5,093 nucleotides of DNA from the NCBI GenBank assembly GCA_016292445.1, contig JAEDIN010000076.1:1-5093 (forward strand). The letters run 5' to 3'. Both the position numbers and the translations under genes were made by a program. Each line of letters opens with the position of its first letter. Position 1 is the stretch's first letter. Positions 1 through 5,093 of the stretch are shown here, one piece after another. The stretch comes from Oscillospiraceae bacterium (GTDB taxonomy: Bacteria > Bacillota > Clostridia > Oscillospirales > Oscillospiraceae). A model generated the notes under the pieces. The model did no database searches. It saw only the letters and a program-made list of their open reading frames with translations, and was not told the origin of the DNA.

Positions 1-39
1 GAAATTGGAAGCAAATCCCTCACGATTTGTTTTTTCCAT
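1..39 (-). CDS. N-terminus of a divergent gene running off the left edge; product unknown
   Basis: Read on the minus strand, an ATG at 39-37 opens a frame of 13 codons (MEKTNREGFASNF) that is still open at the window edge. An excellent ribosome binding site, AAGGAG (53-48), lies 8 bases upstream of the ATG, which is what supports a real gene start here despite the short length. The protein cannot be identified from 13 residues. The pattern of a short charged start followed by REGFASNF resembles the N-termini of sodium:neurotransmitter symporter family proteins, but this is only a hint and many other proteins could begin this way. The gene is divergent from the amidohydrolase, sharing a spacer of about 350 bp. 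Confidence 0.6.
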   Translation of the reverse strand, partial: MEKTNREGFASNF

Positions 40-341
40 TACTTTCTCTCCTTTTTAATTTGCGATTTACGCTTAGGCGTATGCCTTAGTGTTCTTCATT
101 TTAATTGTTAAAAAATTGATTACAATACTTTAACTGTGAAATTAACTTCCGCTTAACACCAAACGATATCGTCTTTACAGAAACTTATACAAAATACATA
201 TATTTTGGAAATAATCTGTTCACAAGCTCGGCAAAAAAACGCTGATTATTGAGTGTACGGGTCGATTTCATTAACAACTTGGATATACTTGCGTTAATTC
301 GCTTAATGTTTTGTTAATTCCTTGTCATACCGACAATGTGC
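40..341. other. AT-rich divergent intergenic region without a gene
   Basis: No credible coding frame is seen between the divergent start at 39 and the amidohydrolase promoter. Small symmetric or repeated elements are visible: a 10-bp palindrome ACGATATCGT (163-172), an AT-rich inverted repeat with 7-base arms CAAAATA/TATTTTG around CATA (190-207), and two copies of GTTAATTC (293-300 and 313-320) exactly 20 bp apart, about two helical turns. Any of these could bind a regulator of the divergent pair, but short matches like these are expected by chance in AT-rich DNA. No RNA gene or riboswitch was recognised. Confidence 0.5.
98..125 (-). promoter_or_regulatory. Candidate sigma-A-type promoter for the left-edge minus-strand gene
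   Basis: On the minus strand a -35-like TTGTAA (125-120) is followed after 16 bases by a -10-like TAAAAT (103-98). This would start transcription near position 91 and give a leader of about 50 bases before the ATG at 39. The region is very AT-rich, so chance matches are easy; the placement relative to the strong ribosome binding site is the main support. Confidence 0.35.
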
Positions 342-370
342 TTGATAAGGACCCGGTTTCAAATTATAAT
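342..370 (+). promoter_or_regulatory. Strong sigma-A-type promoter for the amidohydrolase gene
   Basis: A -35 box TTGATA (342-347) and a perfect -10 box TATAAT (365-370) are separated by exactly 17 bases, close to the vegetative consensus. Transcription would start around 376-378, only about 14 bases before the preferred ATG at 391, so the leader would be little more than the Shine-Dalgarno sequence AAGGGGG (377-383). Confidence 0.7.
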
Positions 371-390
371 ATGGGCAAGGGGGTATGGAT

Positions 391-1671
391 ATGAAATACG
401 CATTTATAAACGCAACCGTCCTGGACGGCAGCGAGAATATGCAGCCCAAGCCAGGTCGGGCGGTGCTGGTAGAAGACGGCATCATTAAAGAAATATGCGA
501 TAACCCGACAAATCTCGGCGGAATTAAGACCGTTGACCTCGAGGACAGATATCTCATGCCGGGGCTTATTAATCTCCATGTGCATCTGCCCGGCTCGGGA
601 ATGCCGAGCTATACCAAGAAGCAGAACGCAAAAACGGTTAGCTTTCTAATGTCAAATATAGTGACCAAGACCGCGGTTTATGCCCTTTGTTACAAATTTG
701 CACGCACCCAGCTCATGTCCGGAGTTACGACCGTTCGCACCGTCGGCGGTTTGGGGAATATAGATTCACGCATACGCAACGATATTAACAAGGGAAAGCT
801 CACCGGACCGAGGATGCTTGTTTCGGATATGGCGGTATCCGTTCCCGAGGGGCACATGGCGGGACTGCTTGCCTATGAAGCGAAAACTCCCGAGGATTGC
901 GTAAAATATGTCCGCAAAATTGCGGAAAATAAGCCCGACCTTATCAAAATAATGGTGACCGGCGGCGTGCTGGACGCAAAGGTCAAGGGTGAGCCGGGAG
1001 TGCTGAAAATGCCGCCGGAGCTTATCCGTGCCTGCTGCGACGAGGCACACCGACTCGGCTACAGGGTTGCCGCCCACATCGAAAGTCCCGCCGGACTTCG
1101 TGCCGCACTCGAAAACGGAGTTGATACCGTCGAGCACGGCGCAGACCCCGACGACGAGATGATAGAGCTGTTTAAGCAAGCCGGTGCGGCACAGGTCTGC
1201 ACCATTTCGCCTGCAATTCCCGGAGCGTATTTCCCGATGGAGGTCGCCCACACCACGGAGCTTAGTAAGTTTAACAGCAATGTCGTCATGGAGGGAATGA
1301 TAAGCTGCGCGAAAAAAGTGCTGGCTGCCGGCGTTCCGGTCGGCCTCGGCACGGATACCGCCTGCCCGTTTGTGACGCACTACGATATGTGGCGCGAGCT
1401 TGCGTACTTCAAGAAGTTCGTCGGTGTGACCAACGCATTTGCCCTGCACACCGCAACACAGGTCAATGCTGAAATTGCAGGCATTGACGGCGAAACCGGC
1501 ACGGTCGAGGTCGGAAAATCCGCCGATTTTGTAATTACTGATAAATCTCCGCTGGAGGATCTTACCGCCCTGCGCACACCGTATATGGTCGTGATGAGAG
1601 GCAAAACGATTAAAAATCCCCGAGTAAAAAAATTCGACTATGTCGAAACCGAGCTTGATAAGCTGCTGTAA
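391..1671 (+). CDS. Metal-dependent amidohydrolase (imidazolonepropionase/prolidase-like, COG1228 type)
   Basis: This is a complete amidohydrolase-superfamily enzyme, which would hydrolyse an amide or related bond at a metal centre in the cytoplasm; no signal peptide is seen. Numbering from the ATG at 385, the N-terminal beta-sandwich leads into the metal-binding HxH motif (MPGLINLHVHL, His65 and His67). Then come a likely carboxylated lysine in DLIKIMVTGG (Lys188), His231 in AAHIES, His251 in TVEHG, and the catalytic/metal Asp324 in GLGTD. The C-terminal part (GTVEVGKSADFVI) is the usual closing strand segment. The length of about 426 residues is normal for the family. I prefer the ATG at 391 over that at 385 because AAGGGGG (377-383) lies 7 bases before 391 but only 1 base before 385. 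The substrate cannot be told; imidazolonepropionase, Xaa-Pro dipeptidase and drug/xenobiotic hydrolases share this fold. It appears monocistronic, with its own promoter and terminator. Its last 139 codons are duplicated exactly at 3586-4005. Confidence 0.9.
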   Translation: MKYAFINATVLDGSENMQPKPGRAVLVEDGIIKEICDNPTNLGGIKTVDLEDRYLMPGLINLHVHLPGSGMPSYTKKQNAKTVSFLMSNIVTKTAVYALCYKFARTQLMSGVTTVRTVGGLGNIDSRIRNDINKGKLTGPRMLVSDMAVSVPEGHMAGLLAYEAKTPEDCVKYVRKIAENKPDLIKIMVTGGVLDAKVKGEPGVLKMPPELIRACCDEAHRLGYRVAAHIESPAGLRAALENGVDTVEHGADPDDEMIELFKQAGAAQVCTISPAIPGAYFPMEVAHTTELSKFNSNVVMEGMISCAKKVLAAGVPVGLGTDTACPFVTHYDMWRELAYFKKFVGVTNAFALHTATQVNAEIAGIDGETGTVEVGKSADFVITDKSPLEDLTALRTPYMVVMRGKTIKNPRVKKFDYVETELDKLL

Positions 1672-1673
1672 AT
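1254..1673 (+). repeat. 420-bp direct repeat, copy 1 (inside the intact amidohydrolase gene)
   Basis: These 420 bases recur without a mismatch at 3586-4005, at a constant offset of 2332. The match begins within the codons for His-Thr-Thr-Glu of the amidohydrolase and ends two bases past its TAA stop. The flanks differ (C at 1253 versus G at 3585; A at 1674 versus T at 4006). This copy is the source, because only here is the rest of the amidohydrolase gene attached. Confidence 0.98.
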
Positions 1674-1677
1674 AATG

Positions 1678-1727
1678 AAAGCAGCACACCCCGACGGTAC
1701 GATGCTCCGTCGGGGTGTGCTGCTTTT
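1678..1727 (+). terminator. Rho-independent terminator of the amidohydrolase gene
   Basis: A perfect 17-bp GC-rich stem (1681-1697 pairing with 1707-1723, arm GCAGCACACCCCGACGG) has a 9-base loop and is followed by TTTT. Three A-T pairs at the base (1678-1680 with 1724-1726) extend it to 20 bp and give a short A-run on the reverse side. It starts six bases after the amidohydrolase stop codon and separates that gene from the downstream ligase. It was not carried along in the second copy of the gene end at 3586-4005. Confidence 0.92.
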
Positions 1728-1777
1728 GCTGGAGAATACCAAAAACGCTGTAAAGCTTGTTAAAAATGTCGCGTCGC

Positions 1778-1805
1778 TTGAATAACACACAAAAAAAGTT
1801 AGAAT
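1778..1805 (+). promoter_or_regulatory. Candidate promoter for the acyl-CoA synthetase gene
   Basis: TTGAAT (1778-1783) and TAGAAT (1800-1805) are 16 bases apart and resemble sigma-A -35 and -10 boxes. Because a strong terminator lies just upstream, the ligase gene needs its own promoter, and this is the best match in the 143-bp spacer. The leader would be about 60 bases. An imperfect direct repeat of GTTAAAAAT-GTCGC occurs on either side (1759-1772 and 1838-1852); its meaning is unknown. Confidence 0.45.
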
Positions 1806-1870
1806 CTTTTTCAGACAGGCTTTTTAGCCGAAACTGTGTTAAAAATTGTCGCAGTTGAGAGGAGATAAGG

Positions 1871-3577
1871 ATGAACGAACAAAAAAAGACGGGCTATGCG
1901 TCGATTGACAAGCCGTGGCTTAAATTCTACAGCGAGGAGGCAATAAACGCACCCCTGCCGCAATGCTCAATGTATGAGTATCTGGTCTTGAAATGTAAAG
2001 GCAGGGAGGATTACCCTGCGCTGAACTATTTCGGGACAAAAATAAGCTATGGAGAGCTGATGCAGGGAATAAACCGTGCCGCGGCGGCATTTCATGAACT
2101 TGGGATAAAAGCCGGGGAAACGGTCACGATCTGTGCGATAACAACGCCGGAGATAATCTGCGCGATATACGGGCTGAACAAGCTCGGCGCGGTCTGCAAT
2201 ATCATAGAGCCGCGCGTCAATGTTGAGCAAATAAAGCGGCGTATAGTCGATGCAAGCTCGGATGTCATAGTTTTGTGCGATGTGTTTTACAAAAAGCTAA
2301 GCACAATGATTAACGAGCTTGAACTGACCGCCGTCGTCGTGCCGGTGACCGGCTCAATGCCGTTCGGGAAGAAGCTTGTGGCTTCACTTATGCGCAAAAA
2401 CCCGAAAAGCAGGGGAATCACTTGGCGCAAGCTGATGAAGCTTGGCGAAGGCAAGGATGTAAAACCGTTTTATGAAAAGAACCATATAGCGGCGATCATC
2501 TACACCGGCGGCACAACGGGCATTGCAAAAGGTGTTATGCTGTCCGATCGCGCGGTAAACAGCGTTGCGCATCAGTATACTCTCGGAATAGATATAAAAG
2601 CAGGGAAAAAATTCCTCAATATTATGCCTCCGTTTATCGCCTACGGCTTTGTCTGCGGATTGCATATGCCGCTTTCGGCAGGCGTTGAGGTCATAATCAT
2701 CCCAAAATTTGAGCCGACAAGATTTGCATTCATGATAAAAAGATACCGCCCGAATTATTTTCTAGGCGTTCCATCGCATTATGAGGAGTTGATGAAAGGC
2801 GGCGAGCTGGACGGTGTCGATATGTCCTTCGTCGATGTTGCGGGGATGGGCGGCGACGCACTTAACAAGGAAACCGAAATTGAGATAAACGCATTCTTCA
2901 GGCAGCATAATATGAATGTTGCGGTGGACAAGGGCTACGGAATGACGGAAATGTGCTCATCCGTATGCACAACGAGCGCGGCAATAAACGAGATTGGAAG
3001 CGTAGGCGTGCCGCTGCCAAGCACAACGATATCGATTTTTGAGCCGGGGACGGACAGAGAGCTGAAATACGGCGAAAGCGGAGAGATTTGCATCACGGGA
3101 CCCGGTATGATGCACGGCTACTTTGGACATTCCGCCGAGACGGTGAAGGTCATAAAAAAACACGCCGACGGTCTGGATTGGGTACATTCGCAGGATATCG
3201 GTTACATGACCGAAAACGGAAGCTTGTATGTTGTCGGCAGGATAAAGCGAATGCTGATAAGACCCGACGGGCATAATGTATGGCCGTCGCAGATAGAGAG
3301 CGTTATCTGCGAGCATCCCGGAGTTTTGCAGTGTTCGGTCGTCGGCAGGAAGGTCGAAAGCGGCAAAAACGGGGTACTACCGACGGCGTTCGTTGTGGCA
3401 AAGCAAGGGTTCGAGTATAAAAAGCTCAGGGAGGAGCTGGTTAAGCTCAATTTTGAAAAACTCCCTGAGCGAGATGTCGCGCAATACTATTATTTTGTTG
3501 ACGAGCTTCCGCTCACGCCGGTCGGTAAGGTGGATTACCGCAGACTTGAGCAGTTGGCAAACGAAGCAAAGGAATGA
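1871..3577 (+). CDS. AMP-forming acyl-CoA synthetase / class I adenylate-forming ligase
   Basis: This cytosolic enzyme would activate a carboxylic acid with ATP to an acyl-adenylate and transfer it to coenzyme A. All core motifs are present in the 568 residues: the phosphate-binding loop YTGGTTGIAKG (211-221), GYGMTE (355-360), the ribose-binding aspartate in HSQDIGYM (Asp442), the hinge region beginning GRIKRML (from 456), and the C-terminal catalytic lysine in PLTPVGKVDY (Lys553). The hinge carries Arg460 where Asp or Lys is more usual. A good ribosome binding site, GAGAGGAG (1857-1864), precedes the ATG by 6 bases. The size fits medium/long-chain fatty-acid or aromatic-acid ligases, but the substrate cannot be read from the sequence. 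An acyl-CoA dehydrogenase remnant follows, which favours a substrate that is later oxidised as its CoA ester. The stop TGA (3575-3577) overlaps an ATG (3574), a possible relic of a coupled downstream start. Confidence 0.93.
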   Translation: MNEQKKTGYASIDKPWLKFYSEEAINAPLPQCSMYEYLVLKCKGREDYPALNYFGTKISYGELMQGINRAAAAFHELGIKAGETVTICAITTPEIICAIYGLNKLGAVCNIIEPRVNVEQIKRRIVDASSDVIVLCDVFYKKLSTMINELELTAVVVPVTGSMPFGKKLVASLMRKNPKSRGITWRKLMKLGEGKDVKPFYEKNHIAAIIYTGGTTGIAKGVMLSDRAVNSVAHQYTLGIDIKAGKKFLNIMPPFIAYGFVCGLHMPLSAGVEVIIIPKFEPTRFAFMIKRYRPNYFLGVPSHYEELMKGGELDGVDMSFVDVAGMGGDALNKETEIEINAFFRQHNMNVAVDKGYGMTEMCSSVCTTSAAINEIGSVGVPLPSTTISIFEPGTDRELKYGESGEICITGPGMMHGYFGHSAETVKVIKKHADGLDWVHSQDIGYMTENGSLYVVGRIKRMLIRPDGHNVWPSQIESVICEHPGVLQCSVVGRKVESGKNGVLPTAFVVAKQGFEYKKLREELVKLNFEKLPERDVAQYYYFVDELPLTPVGKVDYRRLEQLANEAKE

Positions 3578-3585
3578 CCTCAAAG

Positions 3586-4005
3586 CACGGAGCTTAGTAA
3601 GTTTAACAGCAATGTCGTCATGGAGGGAATGATAAGCTGCGCGAAAAAAGTGCTGGCTGCCGGCGTTCCGGTCGGCCTCGGCACGGATACCGCCTGCCCG
3701 TTTGTGACGCACTACGATATGTGGCGCGAGCTTGCGTACTTCAAGAAGTTCGTCGGTGTGACCAACGCATTTGCCCTGCACACCGCAACACAGGTCAATG
3801 CTGAAATTGCAGGCATTGACGGCGAAACCGGCACGGTCGAGGTCGGAAAATCCGCCGATTTTGTAATTACTGATAAATCTCCGCTGGAGGATCTTACCGC
3901 CCTGCGCACACCGTATATGGTCGTGATGAGAGGCAAAACGATTAAAAATCCCCGAGTAAAAAAATTCGACTATGTCGAAACCGAGCTTGATAAGCTGCTG
4001 TAAAT
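3586..4005 (+). repeat. 420-bp direct repeat, copy 2 (ectopic copy of the amidohydrolase gene end)
   Basis: This block is identical base for base to 1254-1673. It starts 8 bases after the ligase stop codon and ends right before the acyl-CoA dehydrogenase remnant. Past its right end the match resumes for three bases (ATG at 1675-1677 and 4007-4009) after one mismatch, which could be microhomology at the junction. Near both ends of the block lie similar 12-mers, GAGCTTAGTAAG (3591-3602) and GAGCTTGATAAG (3983-3994). There is no transposase, terminal inverted repeat or obvious target-site duplication. Confidence 0.98.
3620..4003 (+). pseudogene. Duplicated C-terminal fragment of the amidohydrolase (not a functional enzyme)
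   Basis: This open frame encodes 127 residues identical to residues 302-428 of the intact amidohydrolase. Homology in the same frame begins upstream, at about 3587, with no start codon before the ATG at 3620; that ATG is internal in the parent gene and has only GTCGTC before it, not a ribosome binding site. It keeps the GLGTD aspartate and the closing beta segment but lacks the HxH motif, the lysine and both later histidines, so it cannot form the metal site. It shares the frame of the preceding ligase: reading past that gene's TGA gives Pro-Gln-Ser and then the amidohydrolase tail. I regard it as a passive copy left by a rearrangement or an assembly error, although a small protein could in principle be translated. 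Confidence 0.85.
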
Positions 4006-4006
4006 T

Positions 4007-4423
4007 ATGGCGGCCGTTGCGACCGGCATATCGCAGGCAGCGCTTGATTATGCGCTGAGCTGCGCGGGGAAAATCGGACTGTACGGACGCAGCCTGTCGT
4101 CGTATCAGGGCATATCCTTCCCGATTGCGGATATGTACACCAAAATCATAATGTCGAGAAACTCGCTTTACACCGTTGCGTCAATGATGGCAAACGGTAT
4201 GCCTCACACAAGAGATGTCGCGGCACTGAAGCTGTTTGCAACCGAGTCGTGCTGTGAGATATGCAAGGCAGCGTGCCAGATCCACGGAGCGTTCGGATTG
4301 AGTGCGAAGTCCGGCGTGGACAGGCTGTTCCGTGACGCGCATATGCTGACAATCGCAGAGGGCACCTCGGAGATATGCAGGCTTGTTATCTCCGGCGGCC
4401 TTACAAATCCAAACCGCAAATAA
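4007..4423 (+). pseudogene. Acyl-CoA dehydrogenase, C-terminal domain only (5'-truncated)
   Basis: The 138 residues match the C-terminal helical domain of acyl-CoA dehydrogenases, the FAD enzymes that oxidise acyl-CoA to enoyl-CoA and pass electrons to electron-transfer flavoprotein. Visible hallmarks are ATGISQAALDYAL at the start, the SSYQGISFPIADM segment, the FAD-contacting QIHGAFGL, and IAEGTSEICRLVI, whose Glu118 is at the catalytic-base position of the short/medium-chain enzymes. Full-length members have about 380 residues, so roughly 240 N-terminal residues, including the N-terminal helical and beta domains that build most of the active site, are missing. The ATG at 4007 follows the duplicated TAA by three bases and has no ribosome binding site; it was probably an internal methionine or junction codon. 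The ancestral gene likely followed the ligase in one operon. The alternative is that this end comes from a misjoined contig. As it stands, activity is not expected. Confidence 0.85.
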
Positions 4424-4428
4424 AAAAC

Positions 4429-4457
4429 GCCCCTGTGATACGATGTATCACAGGGGC
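4429..4457. terminator. Bidirectional hairpin terminator between convergent genes
   Basis: A perfect 12-bp stem, GCCCCTGTGATA (4429-4440) with TATCACAGGGGC (4446-4457), closes a 5-base loop. On the minus strand it is followed by CG and a run of six T, making a good terminator for the phosphatidyltransferase gene, which ends at 4472. On the plus strand only TCGATTTT follows, so termination of the dehydrogenase remnant would be weaker. Confidence 0.88.
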
Positions 4458-4471
4458 TCGATTTTGCAAAG

Positions 4472-4960
4472 CTATCTTGACAAAGATATATATACTTCCT
4501 GCAAAGCGGCGAAGCTTGCCGCGATACAGGCGATACTGCCGCTGAGCCTTATATCAACGAAGTTGAGCGTAAGCGGAAGAATAAACAGCAGTGCACCCGT
4601 GAGCTTATTCATGACGGTGTGCTCGGACAAGAGCTTTTTCTCGGCGGCAAAAACGCGAACTATGCCGAATATCTTCACTGTACCTATAATCCCAATCCAC
4701 ACCCAAAGCCACACAGGAAGCGACAACACGGGCAGGAGCTTTATCATGCAAACAACGGCAAACACTGTATCGGCGGCGGTGTCCAGAGCCGCACCGAAAC
4801 CTGAGGTCTGGTTTTTAAGTCTTGCGACAGTTCCGTCAATCATGTCCGTAAAGCCGGCGGTGACATACAGGAAGTAAAACGGCATTGACAGCGCAGGAAA
4901 GAAGAGCATACCGAGACTGAGCGGAATACGCAATGCAGTAATAAAATTTGCAATTGTCAA
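4472..4960 (-). CDS. CDP-alcohol phosphatidyltransferase family membrane protein
   Basis: This integral membrane enzyme of 162 residues would move a phosphatidyl group from a CDP-linked lipid to an alcohol, as in phospholipid synthesis. The family signature is complete: D39-x2-D42-G43-x2-A46-R47-x8-G56-x3-D60-x3-D64, the metal and CDP binding site. Hydrophobic segments around residues 14-37, 65-105, 118-133 and 138-155 fit a short multi-pass protein. The start is TTG (4960-4958): it gives the typical opening MTIANFITALRIP, a GGGGG stretch lies about 9 bases upstream, and no in-frame ATG or GTG occurs before an upstream stop. The acceptor is uncertain: glycerol phosphate (PgsA-like) is possible, but the protein is shorter than most PgsA proteins (about 180-200 residues), and cardiolipin- or other head-group enzymes share the motif. 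It is convergent with the dehydrogenase remnant and shows no functional link to it. Confidence 0.9.
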   Translation of the reverse strand: MTIANFITALRIPLSLGMLFFPALSMPFYFLYVTAGFTDMIDGTVARLKNQTSGFGAALDTAADTVFAVVCMIKLLPVLSLPVWLWVWIGIIGTVKIFGIVRVFAAEKKLLSEHTVMNKLTGALLFILPLTLNFVDIRLSGSIACIAASFAALQEVYISLSR

Positions 4961-4992
4961 TTTGTTATACCCCCACTCATGTGTCTGAGCAA

Positions 4993-5016
4993 CCCATTGA
5001 AGCGGGCTTCAATGGG
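4993..5016. promoter_or_regulatory. 24-bp palindrome upstream of the phosphatidyltransferase gene
   Basis: CCCATTGAAGC (4993-5003) and GCTTCAATGGG (5006-5016) are perfect 11-base inverted arms around GG. No T-run follows on either strand, so it is not a typical terminator. It lies 33 bases upstream of the TTG start and just upstream of a weak promoter-like pair on the minus strand (TTGCTC 4992-4987, 17 bases, TATAAC 4969-4964). If that promoter were used, the transcript would be nearly leaderless. The element could be an operator or a leader hairpin. Confidence 0.5.
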
Positions 5017-5057
5017 AGCCCTGCTGAAATCCGTTTTTGTAATGGACCGCCGGCAGC

Positions 5058-5091
5058 AAAAAGCCGTCCCCCTCTCGGGGAACGGCTTTTT
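5058..5091. terminator. Bidirectional rho-independent terminator at the right edge
   Basis: AAAAAGCCGT (5058-5067) pairs with ACGGCTTTTT (5082-5091). After one C-A mismatch, CCCC (5069-5072) pairs with GGGG (5077-5080) around a TCTC loop. The stem ends in T-runs in both directions. No plus-strand gene lies upstream of it, so it most likely ends a minus-strand gene beyond the right edge, which would make the phosphatidyltransferase a separate transcription unit. Confidence 0.85.
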
Positions 5092-5093
5092 GG

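Noticed and set aside
71..90. GCTTAGGC / GCCTTAG symmetry near the divergent start as a hairpin
   Set aside because: Only the AGGC/GCCT core pairs properly; the outer bases do not, so the stem is too short to call.
303..585. Minus-strand frames over the amidohydrolase promoter and 5' end
   Set aside because: They overlap a near-consensus promoter and the start of a well-supported gene, and have no family resemblance.
766..1788. Long minus-strand open frame of 340 codons opposite the amidohydrolase
   Set aside because: It is the antisense shadow of a clear amidohydrolase frame, runs through the terminator hairpin, and its translation is rich in Cys, His and Arg with no recognisable domain.
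1818..1829. GGCTTTTTAGCC in the ligase leader as a terminator or attenuator
   Set aside because: The stem has only four pairs with a T-rich loop and no following T-run.
3575..3577. TGA of the ligase as a recoded or selenocysteine codon
   Set aside because: The ligase is complete with its catalytic lysine and a normal end before the TGA, and no insertion-element-like hairpin tied to the codon was seen; what follows is plainly a misplaced gene fragment.
3377..3781. Minus-strand frame of 134 codons crossing the duplication junction
   Set aside because: Antisense shadow of the ligase end and of the duplicated amidohydrolase tail; it repeats part of the shadow frame at 766-1788.
3586..4005. The 420-bp repeat as an insertion sequence or cassette
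   Set aside because: It contains only the tail of a host gene, has no terminal inverted repeats, no transposase or recombinase, and no visible target duplication.
4383..4877. Plus-strand frame of 164 codons
   Set aside because: Antisense to the phosphatidyltransferase, whose full CDP-alcohol signature shows the minus strand is coding; it also runs through the terminator hairpin.

Overview
The window reads as a piece of a Gram-positive, probably anaerobic Clostridia-type (Bacillota) chromosome, perhaps gut-derived. This is inferred from purine-rich ribosome binding sites, strong U-run hairpin terminators, AT-rich intergenic DNA and the metabolic gene types; nothing fixes the genus.

Layout, left to right. 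At 1-39 the first 13 codons of a minus-strand gene run off the left edge. An AT-rich divergent spacer (40-390) holds a candidate promoter on each strand. At 391-1671 (+) is a complete metal-dependent amidohydrolase of the imidazolonepropionase/prolidase-like class, closed by a perfect hairpin terminator (1678-1727). At 1871-3577 (+) is a complete AMP-forming acyl-CoA synthetase with its own promoter candidate. Next comes an exact 420-bp second copy of the 3' end of the amidohydrolase gene (3586-4005), then the C-terminal third of an acyl-CoA dehydrogenase (4007-4423) that has lost its N-terminal two thirds. A bidirectional hairpin (4429-4457) separates this from a convergent minus-strand CDP-alcohol phosphatidyltransferase (4472-4960, TTG start). 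Upstream of that gene are a 24-bp palindrome and a second bidirectional terminator at the right edge, probably ending a further minus-strand gene outside the window.

An acyl-CoA synthetase followed by an acyl-CoA dehydrogenase suggests an ancestral acid-activation and oxidation operon: acid to acyl-CoA to enoyl-CoA. The amidohydrolase could release or process the substrate, but it lies behind its own terminator, so that link is only inference. The phospholipid enzyme looks unrelated.

The most notable feature is the perfect 420-bp duplication that sits where the 5' part of the dehydrogenase gene should be. It is either a very recent rearrangement or conversion event that broke the dehydrogenase gene, or an assembly chimera; sequence alone cannot separate the two. 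I see no convincing new defence, mobile or RNA system here.
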